Shown piece after piece: positions 1-11,489 of a DNA stretch of 64,000 bases. Every line of letters starts with the position of its first letter. The first letter of the stretch is position 1. The position numbers and the translations under genes are program-made. Source of the DNA: Diadema setosum (lineage: Eukaryota > Echinodermata > Echinoidea > Diadematoida > Diadematidae); the NCBI GenBank assembly GCA_033980235.1, contig CM067070.1:28968627-29032626 (forward strand), given 5' to 3'. The notes under the pieces were generated by a model. That model did no database searches. It was not told where the DNA came from and saw only the letters and a program-made list of their open reading frames with translations.

Positions 1-323
1 GCAGTAATTCAAGGCGAACTTGAGCCGTTTTGCAGTCCTGCTCTCACGAAATAAAGATATAACACACAAAAAATGTCGTTTGTGCTGGGTGCGGGATACT
101 TTGTTAGTCTGTTAGTCATTACTTACTACTTTGGATCACTTTAGTATGTAATGCAAGACAGCCAAAATAAAAGTGTTGCTCATGACATGACATGAAGTAT
201 CAAGGGACCTTCACGACAGGGTACTATTTTTTTCCAGGATTTGAAAATCCTGACTTTTGTAAATAAGGATAGATGTTCTGTTCAATAAGAGGTCAGTGTT
301 GGTGTCTTGTTTTTTCTTCAAAG
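1..323. other. Left edge, presumed intron of gene 1
   Basis: No exon with clear splice sites is seen here. A TTTTTTCTTCAAAG acceptor ends the stretch at 323. Confidence 0.35.
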
Positions 324-3300
324 CGGGAGGAAGATATTTCCGAGCGTGACACTTTGCCAAGCACAAGATCCATGACGAAGAAAGTACTGACGGAGACAGG
401 TAAGTTCATTGTAAGAGAAACTTTCCGTGTCAGGGGCGTCACCAGCTTTTTTTCAAGGGGGGTGCGTTTTGACACTAAATGTTTACGAGATTTTTTGGAC
501 AGACATTTGGAATATAGGAAGATCTCAATCCCGAGACTTTTACTGTTTCTTTTTTTTTTTTGAGGGAAACCAATCGGGGAAAGGGCATCGGCGCGCCGGT
601 AGCTAGGATTTCATCTTGGGGGGGGGGGGGGGGGGGGGGTTAGTATGCGAGGGAGCGAGCAAGGGTGGGGGGAGGGTGTAGAAGTGGCGGAGAGGGTTGT
701 ACCCCTTATAAATGGATTATGGAATGACGGTGTGAAACGACAAATTACTGGCAGCGATATCACTTCTATCATGGGAATGGCATAACGACTACATGCGCGC
801 GAGCTTTTAAATTTCGACATTTTACAGTCCAAAAACTGCCATTTGGAGCCATATTTTTTCGCTTTGGAAATAAAGGAGGGGTGGGGGCGCAACGGGCGCA
901 ACTGCCGGTAATTACTGGCAGCAATATCAGGAGAATTGCATAACAATTAAATGCGAGCGAGCGAGCGAGCTTGAGAAATTTTGACATTTTACAGTCCCAA
1001 AATTGCCGTTTGTAACCATATTTTTTTGCTTTGGAAATTAAGGGGGGGGGGGGCGCACCGGGCGCAACTGCTGGCAATTACTGGCCGCAACATTAGGTGA
1101 ATGGCATAACAATTAAATGCGAGTGAGTGAAGATAGCGAGCTTGAAAATTTTGACATTTTACAGTCCAAACACTGCCATTTGGAGCCATACTTTTTCGCT
1201 TTGGAGATAAAGGAGGGGTGGGGGCGCAACGGGCGCAACTGCCGGCAATTACTGGCAGCAACATCAGGAGAATTGTGTAACAATTAAATGCGAGCGAGCG
1301 AGCGAGCTTGAAAATTTTGACATTTTACAGTAAAAAACAAACAAACTGCCGTTTGTAGCTATATTTCTTCCCTTTAGAATTTAAGGGGGCGCATCGGGCG
1401 CAACTGCTGGCAAATACTGGCAGCAATATCAGGAGAGCATAATGATTACATTCTAGCGAGCGGAACGAGCGAGCATGAAAATATTACACTTTACAGTCCA
1501 AAAACTGCCGTTCTTTTCTTAGTCATATTTTTTCGCTTTGGAAATTAAGGGGGGAGGGGCACCGGGCGGAACTGCTGGCAATTACTGGCAGCAACATCAG
1601 GTGAATTGCATAACGATTAAATGCGAGCGAGCGAAGAGAGCGAGCTTGAAAATTTTACATTTTACAGTCCAAAAACTGCCGTTCTTGGCCATATTTTTTC
1701 GCTTTGGAAATTAAGGGGGGGGGGGCGCACCGGGCGCAACTGCAGGCAATTACTGGCAGCAACATCAGAAGAATGGCATATATGGCATAAGATTAAATGC
1801 GAGCGAACGGAGCGAGCGAGCTTGAAAATTTTGACATTTTACAGTCCCCAAATTGCCGTTTGTAGCTATATTTTTTTGCTTCGGAAACTAAGGGGGGGGG
1901 GGCGCACCAGGCGCAACTGCCGGTAATTACTGGCGGCAATGTCAGAAGAATGGCTTTACGAATAAATGCGAGCGAAAGGAGCGAGCGAGCTTGAAATTTT
2001 TGACATTTTACTGCCCAAAAACTGCCGTTTGAAGCTATATTATTTCTTTTTTTTCGCTTCGGAAATTAAAGTGGGGGGGGGGGGGGGGGACGCTCGGTGC
2101 GCCCGGTGCGCCCTCTCCCTGGATCCGCCACTGGTAGTCAAGGGTGTGGGTTTATGTTCATGACTGGGGGAGGTATGACCAGCGAGGTAGCGTCGAAGTG
2201 ACCAAGCGGGGAAAGGATGTCCAAAATCTGCACTTTAGAGCATCCCCTAAACTAATTGTGCGTGTGTATTATATGTACATGGAAAAGTTATAGGAATTAG
2301 TCCAGGTCAAGTCTTGTTATTGGCAATGCAAGACATTTTTGCATAGACTAGTATGTAAAGCAACACTGCAAAATCAATGATCTAGCTTTGAAATAACGAA
2401 GCGTAAGGTACAAAGGTGTACATTCTACATCACATTGCGAAACATCGTAGCGACTCTTCGTTCGGATGTACTGAGTACACTGCGCACATCCTACTTATAA
2501 TTATGCAGAATGCCAACCAGGAATCACGCAGAATCACAATCTTTTGTCGGGTCCGGGCTTTTTGAACAATGTTTCACACTATGTACCTATCTAATTATGG
2601 TTAAAAGAAATCATAGAAAAATATCTAATTTCTTGATCACCCTTTCATTCAAAAGCAGTTTACTAACACTTGAATTACTATTTCGGTAAGTCTTTTTTTT
2701 TTACCAGCGGATTGGGAAGGGGCGCACCCCCTCCGCAGTTACGCCACTGCTTATGGGTGAAATAATTGGACAGATTTCTTGAATTCTAACAAAAAAGCAA
2801 GACAATCTTTTCATCGCGGGAATTATGATCATGTGGGGTGGGGCAAATTTATGACGCGCTTGCCTTGTGGGGGCAACATTTTTGTTTTCTTTCAAAAGCA
2901 AGAAAATCTTCTCATTTCGGGGATTACTAATTATGGGGGGGGGGCAAAATTAAGATATGCTTGCCTCTCCAATATTTTTATGGGGGTAACTTTTTGTTTT
3001 TCTGTCAAAAAAAAAAAGATAAGAAAATCTTCTCGTCTCTGGAATTATGCAGGGGGGGGGGTGGGCAAAATGATATGCTTGCCCCTCCATTTTTTTTTTC
3101 ATCTTTTTTTTAATGAGGCTAAGGCTCGCTCTTGGACTGGCAATATGGATTGGTCAGAAGTAACGTACATAGACCATACATACTTGTAAGTAGCACACGT
3201 ACATGCAAACGTGTATAAGTGCTCCGAATCGTACGGATGTACAGTACGGTCGATAAATAGTAAACACTGTAGAATACTAATAGATATGTATAAAATCAGT

Positions 3301-6300
3301 GCTGCCAGAACCAGGGGTGCGAATTGATTTGTGTGTGTGTGTGTGTGTCCAGTGTGTGTCCCTGGTACAAAATATTAAAAAAAAAATAGAAAAGAGTAAT
3401 TATTTAGCGTCCGGCGTTGAGGTCGCTCGCAGACTGATTTTTTTGTTTTTGTTTTTTAAGGATCTGAAGGGGAGTGCGTTCGCACCCAACGCGCCCCCCC
3501 CCCCCCCCCCCCCCCCCTGGTGACGCCCATGCGTGTAGACTGGTGTCACTCAATTATTCTTGCGTAAAAGCTTCCTTATACATTGAGTGTGTTGTTAAGA
3601 ACACGTCAATTTAGCTTTAGTTACTATGTATGAAATTTGAAGTTTTCTCTGTGCCGCCAACATTCCCTCAGTTGCGCCTGCACTCCCCTCCCCACCCCTC
3701 CCCCAAAAAGAGAAGAAAACCAAGATATACATTGTATAATGATTTCTTGTATTTTCGCACTATTTTCATATGCAACGGAATTGACGCTGCAATGCTATCA
3801 GGAAGGGGGTCTTAGTATACGATTCCCCCTTAAAAGTGTAATCTGATAATAAAAGCAAATAGATCCTGTATACTTGTAATAATGATTGTGTTTGTAATAA
3901 CATCACATCGCTAAATACAAGTCAAACGTATGATATGTGTTCATTTTATCAGTTCAGTTCGTTTGTTCCATTTTATTCGTTTATTCAACTCATTGTCTGA
4001 TAAAACAATGGAAATGTAATGAATTTCATTGTACAAAACAAAAAGAATGTATCATTCAACTGTGAAAACGATAAAAAAATTGAATAAGGCTAAGAAGCTT
4101 TGATACGCAAATTTCCAATTATGTGTATGCACAAGATACTCGACATCAGACAGAAAACAAACATACAAAACAAAGCAAGAGAACACCAAAAATAGGAGAA
4201 AAAAAATCATTGCGCCTGCTGCTAGAATCATGCATTATGCTTTATTTCATGAACCCATCATGCCATCTTACTATAAGTTAGCCGCCTTCCTTCACTAACT
4301 AACACAGATATAGACCTCGATGGGTGCAAACTCCAGCTGTCTGACTCCAGATATCCGATGCAAACCTTGTACGTCGATGGTACCGAAGGAAAAATGGTGT
4401 CGTCGAAGAAGGTGGCTCAGATGATGCATCCAGATTTGACAAAGATAGAAGAGGAGCGCAGCTCTCAAGGTTCATGCGGAGACTTCAAGAACAGATTGTC
4501 GGAGAAGAACAAGTCGCATGAAATCAAAAGAATCAACGGGAGTTACGAGGCTCGAGACGGAGCCCCCATGCCGTCACCCGAGACTTTGTCCGAGAACCCC
4601 GAAGGAATCAACGGTGCACGAGAGGATTCCGGTCACGTCTCTAAAAGGTGTGAACCCGCTATTACAGGAACAAGTGACGCAGATGGCATTGGTCTTCATG
4701 GCAAAACGGAAAAGACTTCCACTGCAAGGCTTTCAAGAACGGAGCTAGACAATGTACATGTAGAACAAAATGGAGTTCTCGAAGAGCAGGAGTCTGAGTC
4801 AGTATCACAAGTCAATTCAGGTGATATATCAAACAAGAGTGGAATGGGTGAAGATAAACCCTCGGAAGAGGGAAGCTACCTTCCTTTCGAAATGGACACT
4901 GGGTCCCTGCATGACAACAGTTGCAAGAGCAAGCTGATGGAAATCCTCGAAGACGCGTTCAGGATGGAACTTGCACCACGCGTGTCAGAGCTTATGAACG
5001 AATACTGTAGCAGCAACCAAGGTAGTTTCGCTGCCGAGGATTCCCTGGATGTCGACTTCCACTCTTACCATGGGGACGACACAGGAGAACTGGACGTCGA
5101 CGGAGTTGAGTGGGTTGGAGAATGCTGTGACCTTTCAGCGTACGACCGGAACGGAAATCGCCTGTCAGAAACCACCGACTCTTATAGTCAGGTTGAGATG
5201 GAGATTGATCAGCTACTGACGAGAAATGCGGGAAATTCCCCTCAGCAGGCAGACAGAGATGAAGAGAAGAATTTCGTCATGGAAGGAAGGCACGTGGATA
5301 TTCAGAAAATGCTTCCGGGCTATTTTGAAGAGAATTCCGAAGAACCAGAAATGGCTGCTTCATCGGATGATAAAGCAAGCAAAATGGCAGTCAATGTTCG
5401 TCTGGAGGATATCCAAGACAGCAGCGTTGATTGGAGCAATCGGAGCTCCCTCTTCCAAGTATCCGCCATGGATGAAGCAGCTTTTGTAAGTGACGTCTCC
5501 CTGGAAGTAAACGTCAACGACAGCCGCAGGCTCTCCCAAGAGAGTTTCGGACGCGGGGACTGGGACCATCAGGGTTTCCATGGCGGAGACAGAGGTTACG
5601 ATAAGGAAGATGAGATAAAGAAACAGGACCCGAATGAAGGAGACGCCCCTCTTCACAAGGCCCTTGCAAGGTAAGTAAATGATTTCTCTCAGAACTGTGA
5701 CCTGTTTATCATTGACAGAATGTCAATTAATACCTAGCTCTACTCTCATTCTACAGTGACTAGAAACGTTAGGAGGATAACATTTCATCTTGTCATTCAA
5801 GACATGCACCTGCCTCTGAGTGCCGCGATATTCATAAACGGTTGTCTTCCTTTTAAAAACGTCATAAGCTCGAAAAAGTATATGCAAATTGAATAGGAAC
5901 TGCAGAAATTGTAAGACTCTGTGTCACATGATACCTTCAAATCTCTCCACTCACACTGATGTGCAGCTTGTATCTATGTACAGTGTACTCTACTCTGTGC
6001 TCAAAGTTGGGTGGTATAATGCTTTTGTAGTTGGTGATATACTAGCATGCGTGGCCTTCGCTTATAAAGGATGCATGTCATTGTTTGTAATTGAAATTCA
6101 GTTGTTGTTGTTTTTTATATTAAAAATACTAAATAACAAGTTGGGTTTTTTTCCCCCAGCGTATGGGTAATCAGTGGTATTCTACAGTGACTCTTGAGTG
6201 TTTTTCTGCAATGTATATAAGGTGCAATGTATATTAGGTAGTCTGCCTAATAGTCCATATGTGTGTGTGTGTGTGTGTGTGGTTGTGCGGTTTTCTTGTT

Positions 6301-9300
6301 CATCTTTTTTTTTTTTCTGACGCCCATTTTTCAAGGATGGATCTGACCAAGGAAGAGGAAGATGAGGTTCAGCAGTGGTTTGGCGGACACGGGAGCGTCC
6401 GGAACCTCATTAAGGACTACGAGACGAAGATTCATGACGCTGAGATACGTGAATCCCTGAAGTCCAGACTGACGAGTTTCAGCGCTCTGCTGCGGAAGGA
6501 GTACGCAGGCAGCAGTGGGAATCACCCCGCAACCCGCAGCGTCAGCGATGCTGCTTCCTCTATAGCTTTGCATGACCATGGTAGGTGAAAATTCACCCAT
6601 TCAAACATTCGAAAGATCTCGGATAGCAAATATATATCAAGTTTGACAACGTGATACGTGAGTTTACGACCACATCGCTTCATTTTTATATCAGAAAGGG
6701 AGAGAAAAAATATAACATGTTAAAATCGTATTTTTAAGTACGTAAAGAGATGTTTTTTATTGCACCCTCTGTTGACAGAGAACGGAAGAAGCGCTTCTGC
6801 GCCTCTCATTGATCCCGCAAAGCATGTCAGTTACGACGAGTCCTGGCTCTGGCCTGAAAGTGGCGACGAAGATGAGACTTTCGAGGAACAACTGCGGCGA
6901 AGTATGGAGCAAATAGGTCTCGGTCGTATTGAGGAGGACACTAATGTCGAGCGGACGACATCAGCTAGTGGAGATGCCGATGTATCTACAAAAGGTACTA
7001 CCGATTTGGTGGTGAAAATGAGTTGCATCAGGTCGGCCAAAGGTTATCAGGCATTGTGGAGGGGGGGGGGGGGGCACAAAGAATGGAAAAGGATGAGAAC
7101 AAGAGGGAAGGAGTAGGAGCACAGAAAAAAAGTAGGTGGAGGACGATATGGATGAGGCTGTGATGAACATTAAGAGGTACAATATTGTGACAAGCCAGTA
7201 TTCTTTCAATGGATGTCTTTTCATTCACAAAATGTGCTGAAATGAAATGAAATGAAATGAAATGAAATGAAATGAAATGAAATGAAATGAAATGAAATGA
7301 AATGAAATGAAATGAAATGAAATTTATTCATATTCCACATAGTGGACATTATATGATAAGATATACAGGGTATAACACATAGTGGATATAATATCAATAC
7401 TATACAGAGCATATAACATGTATATACAAAATATCGTGATATTCTGAGATAAAATCACACCATGTACAAATGTGGAGGGGACTACTTAGAAGCACTGCTT
7501 GTTAAATGTAGTCCCCCTACATATTATAGACAAAATAGTATCAAAGATAAGGCTGAGTGGAATAACAAAAACACCATATATACACTATTTACAAGGGCAC
7601 AATTATGAACCGTACTATGGATATACAATAAGTCATGTATATGTTACAAAGCACAGGTTTATGTATAAAGTGTTTACAGTGTACATTATATACCATTAGA
7701 ATAATGAATGAAACAGAAGATAACCTTCCGAGTATACTTAATGAAAGTACTTCTAGAAAACATTGATTGAAGTATACATATACGTTTTATTACCATAAAA
7801 CTGTTTATCAATACTTATCAAGAAACAAAGTTTTAAGCTTATACTTAAAGCTATTCAAGCTCTGAGCTTGTTTTAGTGAACGATCAAAGGAATTCCAAAG
7901 CTTAGGACCAGTAAACATGAAATTTCTGTTACCAAAACTAGTTCTATTTTTAGGAAGATGATAATCATTCGCATTCCTCGTTGAGTAATTATGTATAACA
8001 TTATTTTTTCGAAACATTTCCTTAAATACAGCAGGGGTAGCGTTAATTTCTACATTGTACATAAAACAACCCAGCTGAAGACGATATAAATCAGTAATCT
8101 TAAGAATACGGTTTTCTTTAAACAAGACATCAGTGTGTGATCTATAAGCGGTATTGCATATTAAACGCATCGCTCTTTTCTGCAAGAGAAGTACCCTGTC
8201 CATTTTTGTTTGTATTGCATTTCCCCATGCCATTACGCCATAATTAAGGTAAGGAAGAATAAGAGTTGAATATAACATAAGAAGCACTGACTTGGGGAGA
8301 ATCCGTTTAACGTGATTAATAATGCCAATATTTCTTGACACTATCTTACAAATATTATCAATATGACAATTCCAAGTTAGCTTATTGTCAATTGTAATAC
8401 CGAGAAATTTTGTAGTCTTGACTTCTTTAATGACAGAATTATCAAATATCACTTGGTCAGGAAGTTGTTTAACAGAGTTACTAAATAACATGTAATTGGT
8501 TTTTTGTTTATTTAAAGATGATTTATTTGCTTTTATCCAATTTGTTACATGTGTAAGTTCTACATTTAAAACTTCTACTAACTTATTAGGATCACTGTGA
8601 GTATAGAATATGTTTGAATCAGCAAAAAGGATAAAAGAGAGAACACTCGAAGAACATCGAATGTCATTTACATAAATAGAGAATAACAGTGGACCAAGAA
8701 GGCTTCCTTGGGGAACTCCACACGTGATTGGTACCGTAGACGAATTATACCCGTCAATGGTAACGAATTGCTTTCTTCCAGAAAGATAACTTTCGAACCA
8801 TTCCAGAGCCTTACCTCTAATACCATAGTCGCAAGTTTGTATAACAGAATGTCGTGATTTATAGTATCGAATGCTTTAGAAAAATCTAAGAACAAACCGA
8901 TAGTATGACAGGATTTTTCGATTGAAGCTGAAATGGTATTTATTAAACTTAGAATGGCATGAGTTGTGTTATGTTTTTCTCTAAAGCCAAATTGGGAGTC
9001 AGATATGATGTTGTGAGATTCAAGGAAGGTAGTAGTCCTTGAATGAACAATTTTCTCTAAAATTTTTGATAACGAAGTTAACAAAGATATTGGGCGATAG
9101 TTGCTGATACATAATTTGTCTCCTTTCTTGAATATTGGAGTCACCTTTGCGAGTTTCATTTTAGATGGTACTTGACCAGATTGTAGTGAAAGGTTATATA
9201 AAAACAATAAAGGATCTGCTATACAATGTATAATGTCTTTGATAAGGACATTGCCAATGTCATCATAGCCAGGGGCTTTGTTTGCTTTGAGCTGAAGTAC

Positions 9301-11372
9301 AATCCTCAAAGGATCTTGCTGTCATGTTCATCTCAGGGCTACGTCTTGCAGGAGAGGGACATTTGCATGGAACTACATTATAGTCCAGTGGTGAAAACGC
9401 CTTGCTGCGTGGAAGTCAAAATCAATGTCTCCCGCCTCGAAGTCTTTAACTTTGTGTACTATTATATGTACTACCATATGTAGTGCTTCCTACCATTTTT
9501 ATTCTATTTTGAATCATTCTAGGAAAACTTGATGGAGAATCCCAACGTCTTGTTTCTCCACCTCCACCGACTTGCACGCCAGAGGAATGCTCCCCACACC
9601 AAACCTTGCACGACGCCACCGATGACGGGCTAATGAATCGAGTGAATAGCTCCGGTGACTGTGACGCCGCAGGTGTGGCATATATTTTAACTTTAACAAT
9701 TTGCATGAATGGTGCAACGTAAATGTGTGTTGTTGTTGTTTTTTATTGGAGAGAACCGTTACTATAGACTTTGATTGCAAATTGTAGTGTAAGTGGAAGT
9801 ACTGGCAAGTATATATATATATAAAAACTAGATATATCGCTACGGCGACTGATATGCCTCCGCCATCATGCATGGTTCTCCTAATAGGTCTATAGTACAA
9901 TGTCTTGACAATGTGTGATGACAGTTTCACACAATTGGCAAAATATTAAAATGACAGGTTTGCCACAAATGTGCTGAATGTTCACTTTCCTAGAACTAGG
10001 TTCACTTGGATGAATTATTCAAATGTCAGAGTGCAGGTATTTGGGGAACTAATGATTTCTACTTGACTTTTGACCCTTTTATAAGTTTATGCTTTGAGTA
10101 ATTTTCAAGGTATTGAGAAAAAGTATAATTTCAGTATCAAATGGGAAAATAGCATTATCTAAACCTGGTCTTTGACCATTGACCTCACAGTTCCACAGAG
10201 AATCACTGTTAGGTAGAACATGCATAAATATGTAAGTTTCATGATGATACCTTGAGTTATTTTCGAGATATGGAGGAAAAAGTGCAATTTAGTACTTTCA
10301 CTTGACCTTTGACCTTTGACCTTTTGGCAAGAAACTTCCCCAAAAATATATATTGGGTAATACATGCCATACATCCAGTTAAAAAAAAAAAAAACCTTCA
10401 GGCATATTGCATTTTAAGGAAAGTAGTGATATTTTGAGGAGTTGACCTTGACCTTTGAACCCCCTGACCTTTGACCCATGACCCCCAACTTCCCTAGATA
10501 ATCACTGCCCATCGGTACAAGCATATATACTAAGTTCTATGAAGATACCTTGAACCATCTGCGAGATATGGAGAAATATGTGGAATTTCAATTTTTTTTC
10601 ACAAAATAACCTGTGACCTTTGACCTTTGACCCTGTGACCCTAAAATCCACACAAAGTATTATCCCCCAAGGATATACCCTCATACCAAGTTTGATGTAA
10701 AACCACCACACGGTTCTTGAGATATCGACAAAAACAAAACGGGACGGACGGACGTACGGACGGACGGACGGACGTACGGACGGACGTACGGACGGACGTA
10801 CGGACGGACGGACGGACGGACGGACGACCCGAAAACATAATGCCTCCGGCCACTTCGTTGCGGAGGCATAAAAAGATGCATCGCTAAACGTTTATTCAAA
10901 TTGATATGTGACGGTCAAAATGGCCAATGAGAGAAAGTTCAAAGTTAAATAAAAGCTGGAAAGAAGCAAAGTCTGACGCACAGCCATATTTTACACCATA
11001 AGCCCTTCAAGTTGCGTCGATCTTTGAAATGACAAAACCCACTCTAGACTAGTAGCACACCACTACATACATATTATGTGAACTGACAAAGAGAGATCGT
11101 TATAAGTAAATTATAATTGAGACATTCTGAACAGCTATGTATGTTTCATTTTTCGAATGATGGGGACGGAATTTGCAGATCAGCCCAACTTGCCGAAGGG
11201 AACCACGGATCCCGAATCGCCTAATAGTGGACGCACTACGCCATCTATTGTGGATGAAGCCCACAGTGCTCCCGAGTTCAGCCCGCAGAGCGAAGCCACC
11301 AAAAAACTCATAAAGATAAAGGTGATGAGATCCCCCACAGTCGAGGCGATTCAGCACTCGACTCTTCAATAG
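324..11372 (+). CDS. Unrecognised acidic multi-exon protein (5'-partial, gene 1)
   Basis: Six exons join with matching phase and no stop: 324-399, 4308-5670, 6336-6580, 6779-6994, 9523-9672 and 11179-11372 (ends TAG). They give 747 codons. The first visible exon follows an AG acceptor with a pyrimidine tract, so the true start probably lies left of the window. The 1.36-kb second exon is rich in Asp, Glu, Ser and Asn, with one likely helix (KLMEILEDAFRMELAPRV). The third exon has a second helical stretch (EEEDEVQQWFGGHGSV, then VRNLIKDYE). The last three exons are Pro/Ser/Thr/Asp-rich and look disordered. There is no signal peptide in the visible part, no membrane segment and no catalytic motif, so an intracellular adaptor or scaffold is possible. 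I do not recognise the family. It converges on gene 2. The exon chain is well supported; its function is unknown. Confidence 0.75.
618..639. repeat. 22-bp poly-G tract
   Basis: Uninterrupted G run in an intron of gene 1, at the left edge of a minisatellite. Comparable G or C runs lie at 2073-2090, 3494-3517 (C), 7061-7074, 45610-45629, 56198-56212 (C) and 56385-56404 (C). Confidence 0.9.
640..2150. repeat. ~170-bp minisatellite, about eight units
   Basis: The phrase TTTTACAGTCC or a close variant recurs near 821, 991, 1161, 1321, 1491, 1661, 1841 and 2001, giving a period of 165-180 bp. Each unit has GCGAGCGAGC, a 'TTTTTTCGCTTTGGAAAT' segment, a G run, GCGCACCGGGCGCAACTGC and a near-palindrome with a TAATTA or CAATTA core. 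Units differ by substitutions and G-run length. The right edge reads, in reverse, CAGTGGCGGATCCAGG, a style common at DNA transposon ends. It lies in an intron of gene 1. Short open frames through it are repeat artefacts. Confidence 0.85.
2700..3130. repeat. ~110-bp degenerate tandem repeat, about three units
   Basis: AAAATCTT(C/T)TC followed by GGGATTA, a G run, GGGCAAAAT and ATGCTTGCC recurs near 2800, 2910 and 3030. In reverse, the left edge reads CAGTGGCGTAACTGCGG, again like a DNA transposon terminus. It may therefore be the inside of a decayed element. It is in the 3.9-kb intron of gene 1. Confidence 0.65.
3131..4307 (+). other. Intron of gene 1, no further gene
   Basis: This stretch holds a (GT) run near 3331-3350, the 24-bp poly-C at 3494-3517 and AT-rich unique sequence. 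The branch/pyrimidine region and CACAG acceptor at 4303-4307 end the intron. No other feature is supported. Confidence 0.5.
7239..7323 (-). repeat. (GAAAT)n pentamer, 17 copies, probable LINE tail
   Basis: Perfect GAAAT repeat. On the minus strand it reads (ATTTC)n immediately after AATAA, directly downstream of the minus-strand LINE at 7324-9330. This fits a non-LTR element with a microsatellite 3' tail. Confidence 0.85.
7324..9330 (-). mobile_element. 5'-truncated, dead non-LTR retrotransposon
   Basis: Minus-strand reverse transcriptase starts at about 9309 (KANKAPGYDDIGN), with TPIFKKGDK, NYRPISLLTSLSKILEKIV, the catalytic A block LDFSKAFDTINHDIL, and after a 1-nt frameshift near 8825 GVPQGSLLGPLLFSIYVNDI. 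The next catalytic block reads FADS instead of FADD (8612-8626). The C-terminal thumb-like part ends at 7808 (LWNSFDRSLKQ, SFKYKLKTLFLDKY). No endonuclease is seen, so the copy is 5'-truncated. Its 3' UTR runs to the pentamer tail. It sits antisense in intron 4 of gene 1. The clade is CR1/jockey-like by motif style; a finer call would need a tree. Confidence 0.85.
7808..9309 (-). pseudogene. Reverse transcriptase pseudogene (frameshift, lost catalytic Asp)
   Basis: The reading frame continues from KANKAPGY to LYKLATM, shifts by one near 8825, then stays open from GIRGKALEWFESYL to the stop before 7808. The motif-C box has FADS followed by NIFYT, so one of the two metal-binding Asp residues is absent. 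Both lesions predict an inactive enzyme. Confidence 0.85.
10303..10632 (-). promoter_or_regulatory. Cluster of DR1 nuclear-receptor motifs inside the MITE
   Basis: TGACCTTTGACC occurs at 10303-10314, 10310-10321, 10465-10476, 10614-10625 and 10621-10632. Its reverse complement, GGTCAAAGGTCA, is the DR1 consensus bound by HNF4 and RXR heterodimers. The motif is seen directly; activity is only inferred. Confidence 0.45.
10741..10827. repeat. (ACGG)n with ACGT variants
   Basis: Tetranucleotide array of GGACGGACGG with periodic TACGGACG interruptions, near the right end of the 9854-10869 element. Confidence 0.9.
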
Positions 11373-11463
11373 CAAGGAAGAGAGTTCTTACTGGAAAACC
11401 TCCTTGTGCTCAACGTTTCATTTGTGTAAGTGGACAACATGTTGAATTGGATCTATGTATTCC

Positions 11464-11488
11464 AATAAAATCCAATGTTTCCAATAAA
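11464..11488 (+). terminator. Polyadenylation signals of gene 1
   Basis: Two AATAAA hexamers lie at 11464-11469 and 11483-11488, about 95-115 bp after the stop codon of gene 1. This is a normal distance for a short 3' UTR and supports 11179-11372 as the terminal exon. Confidence 0.6.
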
Positions 11489-11489
11489 A

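Larger units (their letters stand above)
9854..10869. mobile_element. ~1-kb non-autonomous element with ATGCCTCCGC terminal inverted repeats
   Basis: ATGCCTCCGC at 9854-9863 is matched by its reverse complement at 10860-10869. The right end also folds into a hairpin (ATGCCTCCGG ... GCGGAGGCAT, 10840-10869). The inside has repeated 'gatatggagaaa' segments, TGACCTTTGACC motifs and an (ACGG)n block near the right end. This layout resembles the tandem-repeat-bearing MITEs of marine invertebrates. There is no transposase frame. It lies in intron 5 of gene 1. Confidence 0.7.

Noticed and set aside
640..2150. CRISPR-like array
   Set aside because: Units are 170 bp and wholly repetitive without unique spacers, and the window is animal DNA.
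1621..2163. Two plus-strand open frames of 101 and 65 codons
   Set aside because: They lie entirely within the 170-bp minisatellite and repeat its sequence; no splice sites or protein motif.
7324..9330. Active autonomous LINE
   Set aside because: No endonuclease, a frameshift, and a missing catalytic Asp.
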